A stretch of DNA of 8,275 bases, taken from the NCBI GenBank assembly GCA_937875605.1, contig CALLXZ010000055.1, positions 1-8,275 of the forward strand. Reading direction: 5' to 3'. The translations under genes and the position numbers were made by a program. Positions 6,259 through 8,275 of this stretch are shown piece after piece. How positions within the stretch are numbered: the stretch's first letter is position 1; each line of letters starts with the position of its first letter. The stretch is from an uncultured Moheibacter sp. GTDB lineage: Bacteria; Bacteroidota; Bacteroidia; Flavobacteriales; Weeksellaceae. The notes beneath the pieces were generated by a model. It saw nothing but the letters and a program-made list of their open reading frames with translations, made no database searches and had not been told where the DNA came from.

Positions 6259-7281
6259 TTGAATAGAATTTCTGAAATAGAATTATTTAATTTACTTAAA
6301 AAAGACGTTTCAAGGCGTTATTTTGAGTCAAATTCAGCGTCTTCTCCTGACATTTCAGAGTGGAAAGGGCAAGATATTGTCACTTTTCAAGAAGACGTCT
6401 TCGAAAAAACAAGATCTTCCGTGAGTGAAAAATGGTTTTATACCTATTTTAAATCGGAGTTTAAAAAACTCCCAAGAATAGATATGTTAAATCTTTTGAC
6501 TCAATATGCCGGATATTCAGGTTGGTCGGAGTTTTTAATCAAACACCAAAAAGGATTTAATCCAATTGAAACCGAAACATTTTCACCTGAAATAATTGAA
6601 AAAGAAGAGATTTCTCTTCCTGAAAAAACTGAAATTCTTCCAGAAACTCAAAAAATTGAATATAAACCCAAAAAGAAAACGCGTGTTTTTCCGATTGTGC
6701 TGTATTCCTTTTTGGCTTTAACTCTTACTTCAGCAGCGGTTTACTTTAGTTTTTTCTATCAGAGAACCTACGAATTCTGTTTTGTGGATTCGGATCGAAA
6801 CTCTACGGTTACCGAACCAATTGAAATAACGATTGAGCGCCAAGGCTTTACTCCTCTTCAATTGTTTACGGAAAAGGGTTGTGTGGAATTTTCTTCCAAG
6901 GAAGATACTTTGCTCATGACCATTAATTCAACTTATTATAAAAAAGATACCTTTAAAATTAACTTGCATCAGTATCAGGGAAAGGAAACCATACGCTTGG
7001 AGCCGGATGACTATAAAGTTATGCTCCGTCACTATTCCAAATCTTCCCAAAGCGTAAAAGAGCGCATAAAGATGCTCGACGAAATGATTGCAAACGATGC
7101 GTTAATTTATCAAGTATATGATAATGAATATTTTGGAGTAGAAGTATTGAGTAAAAAACAATACATAAATTTAGTCTCCCTGCCCACAAGTTCCCTGAAA
7201 AACTTTACATTGATAGAAGCCGAAAGAAAACAGGGAAAAATTGTAAAAATCAAATTTAAAATCCACTCAGATGAAAATTAA
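6259..7281 (+). CDS. Single-pass membrane protein of unknown function (TTG start)
   Basis: A 340-residue protein. Residues about 5-95 form a cytoplasmic domain ending in VSEKWFYTYFK...LPRIDMLNLLTQYAGYSGWSEFL (about 55-93), which follows a pattern I recall from the N-termini of many Bacteroidota proteins (roughly LSxxTLKRLFGY...xSTLDxLAxYLGYxxWxxF), probably a helical or HTH-like domain. Residues about 105-141 are an acidic then lysine-rich linker. One transmembrane helix lies at about 143-166 (FPIVLYSFLALTLTSAAVYFSFFY). The outer part begins with a beta-sandwich-like segment (about 172-250, FCFVDSDRNSTVTEPIEITIE...GCVEFSS) and ends with a segment (about 265-340, MLDEMIANDALIYQVY...GKIVKIKFKI) that weakly resembles an NTF2-like fold. 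The stop overlaps the next gene's ATG by 11 bp. The only start in range is TTG 6259; the frame is closed by TAA at 6241. Function is unknown; it could be a membrane-bound sensor or regulator. Confidence 0.82.
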   Translation: MNRISEIELFNLLKKDVSRRYFESNSASSPDISEWKGQDIVTFQEDVFEKTRSSVSEKWFYTYFKSEFKKLPRIDMLNLLTQYAGYSGWSEFLIKHQKGFNPIETETFSPEIIEKEEISLPEKTEILPETQKIEYKPKKKTRVFPIVLYSFLALTLTSAAVYFSFFYQRTYEFCFVDSDRNSTVTEPIEITIERQGFTPLQLFTEKGCVEFSSKEDTLLMTINSTYYKKDTFKINLHQYQGKETIRLEPDDYKVMLRHYSKSSQSVKERIKMLDEMIANDALIYQVYDNEYFGVEVLSKKQYINLVSLPTSSLKNFTLIEAERKQGKIVKIKFKIHSDEN

Positions 7282-7864
7282 GACGTTCATACAGTTATTG
7301 TTAGGGTTTGTTTTTATCGTTTGGTCCTGTAAAAACGAAACGACCTATCAGGGAAATCACGATCCGGATGTGATCAAAACCTACCGAAACAACTCCACTC
7401 CTGTCTCCAAAATGGATTCGCTCGCTTCCGTTAATTTCATTACGAAACAAAAACTGACGGAATTATATGAATTAATGTCGCTTTATTCGTCTAATTCTTC
7501 TGATAGTTTGCTTCGCGAAATCCTGTATCCTCAAATTGAGAGTTATTTTCTTGCTAACGATTCCACAAACATAGTAAACCTTTTAAATGAAATGGACTCT
7601 CTTCGTGTTAATTTCGTGGAAATCCATCAATTGAAATTATTAAAAAAGGATAGTTTACTACACGATTCGGTTAAGTCCATTAATTACAGCGTACGATATT
7701 TTTCAAAAGACAAAAAATTAATTGATTCGCTTCAGAAATCGGCAACTTATATTTTGAAAAAAGAACCGAAAAAATTTAAACACGAATTTGTTTTTTACTT
7801 TTCGAATTTAAATAACATTCAGAAAGCTCCAAAGGATAGTATTTCTTCACCGCTAACGCAATAA
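7271..7864 (+). CDS. Lipoprotein of unknown function, coupled to the membrane protein
   Basis: A 197-residue protein with a lipoprotein signal peptide (MKIKTFIQLLLGFVFIVWSC, Cys20 likely lipidated) and a polar linker (KNETTYQGNHDPDVIKTYRNNSTPVS). The rest is mostly helical and charged, with several Leu-Xaa-Xaa-Leu-like and Asp-Ser-Leu repeats (LASVNF, SDSLLREI, EMDSLRVN, KDSLLHDS, KKLIDSLQKS), suggesting a helical bundle. I do not recognise the family. Its ATG lies in the end of the preceding gene, ATGAAAATTAA, so translation is probably coupled and the two products likely act together. Its 3' end overlaps the convergent folate-enzyme gene by 46 bp, with no terminator seen. Confidence 0.82.
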   Translation: MKIKTFIQLLLGFVFIVWSCKNETTYQGNHDPDVIKTYRNNSTPVSKMDSLASVNFITKQKLTELYELMSLYSSNSSDSLLREILYPQIESYFLANDSTNIVNLLNEMDSLRVNFVEIHQLKLLKKDSLLHDSVKSINYSVRYFSKDKKLIDSLQKSATYILKKEPKKFKHEFVFYFSNLNNIQKAPKDSISSPLTQ

Positions 7865-8275
7865 TCAAGTGGAACATCAAAGATTTCTACATCCTCTATT
7901 TCAGAAATGGGAGAAAAGAAATTAAGACCGATTTTTAGTGTATCTGGATGAAGTTTTTCTAAGAAACGATCATAATAACCGCCACCATAACCCACACGAT
8001 TTCCTTTTTTATCACAAATCAACATCGGAAGAATTACAACTTCAATTCTTTCAGAATCAATGATTTCAAATTCTAATGGTTCCGGAACTCCGAATTTTCC
8101 TGTGGTCCAATTCACATCCGGAGAAATCTTGCAATTCAACATTTCAAATCCTTCCACCTTGGGAACTACAACGCTTTTTTGTTGTGTAAACAAATAATCA
8201 ATCAAATGAAAGGTATTGATTTCGTGATTTTTAGCAATCGGAACAAATACATGAAAAACAGAATTTTCCCAAATC
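7819..8275 (-). CDS. fau: 5-formyltetrahydrofolate cyclo-ligase, 5'-truncated by window edge
   Basis: ATP-dependent enzyme that converts 5-formyl-THF to 5,10-methenyl-THF, recycling the folate storage form (also called ygfA or MTHFS). The frame is open to the right edge, reading IWENSVFHVFVPIAKNHEINTFHLIDYLFTQ, so TTG 8205 is internal and the gene is incomplete. About 151 residues are visible; roughly 35-40 are missing at the N-terminus. Signature motifs are VVVPK, GVPEP, VILPMLICDKKGNRVGYGGGYYDRFL (nucleotide-binding GYGxGxYDR) and KIGLNFF...DVPLDYCVS near the C-terminus. The usual family reading is GYGKG or GYGGG, so this looks intact. It is convergent with, and overlaps by 46 bp, the lipoprotein gene. 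Confidence 0.95.
   Translation of the reverse strand, partial: IWENSVFHVFVPIAKNHEINTFHLIDYLFTQQKSVVVPKVEGFEMLNCKISPDVNWTTGKFGVPEPLEFEIIDSERIEVVILPMLICDKKGNRVGYGGGYYDRFLEKLHPDTLKIGLNFFSPISEIEDVEIFDVPLDYCVSGEEILSFGAF

Noticed and set aside
8203..8205. TTG as start of the folate cyclo-ligase
   Set aside because: The frame continues to the edge with sequence matching the family N-terminal region.
1..8275. CRISPR array, insertion sequence, tRNA or rRNA
   Set aside because: No spaced repeat array, transposase-like protein, terminal repeats or RNA gene signature was seen on either strand.

Overview
The window looks like a chromosomal segment from a member of the Bacteroidota, most likely class Flavobacteriia. 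The pointers are low GC, A-rich sequence instead of Shine-Dalgarno sites before most starts, several perfect TAnnTTTG promoter elements of the Bacteroidota type, four probable lipoproteins with relaxed lipoboxes, and flavobacterial-looking protein sequences. The genus cannot be fixed from this window. No mobile element, CRISPR array, rRNA or tRNA was seen.

Bases 1-2240 hold a translation operon on the + strand: the 3' part of thrS (threonyl-tRNA synthetase), infC (initiation factor IF3), rpmI (L35) and rplT (L20), closed by a strong intrinsic terminator. The main point here is that infC appears to start at an AUC codon at 933, upstream of the GTG at 972 that a gene caller would pick. The infC-rpmI and rpmI-rplT spacers both hold possible RNA structure.

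Bases 2274-3870 (minus strand) carry a TlpA-type thioredoxin lipoprotein with a near-consensus promoter, and upstream of it a 63-residue basic DUF6496-like protein. A lipoprotein of unknown function (3955-4488, +) diverges from the latter and ends tail to tail with rnhA, the two sharing a TTAA.

Bases 4485-5719 (minus) hold a plsC-family acyltransferase followed by rnhA (RNase HI), probably one transcript. rnhA probably starts at TTG 4964. A terminator at 5760-5786 separates them from an Ala-rich, acidic small lipoprotein (5809-6105, minus) that ends in a lone lysine.

A 153-bp divergent spacer (6106-6258) has two overlapping promoter-like elements and a cluster of TTGTAA/TTACAA boxes. It leads into a two-gene + strand operon (6259-7864): a single-pass membrane protein with a cytoplasmic domain of a kind I associate with Bacteroidota proteins, and an overlapping lipoprotein gene. 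This pair has no known function and is the nearest thing to an undescribed module here. The right edge holds the 5'-truncated gene for 5-formyltetrahydrofolate cyclo-ligase (7819-8275, minus), whose 3' end overlaps the lipoprotein gene by 46 bp.

Overall this is mostly housekeeping sequence (translation, folate, phospholipid, RNA-DNA hybrid removal) with several envelope proteins of unknown role. I did not find a clear new system such as a defence island.
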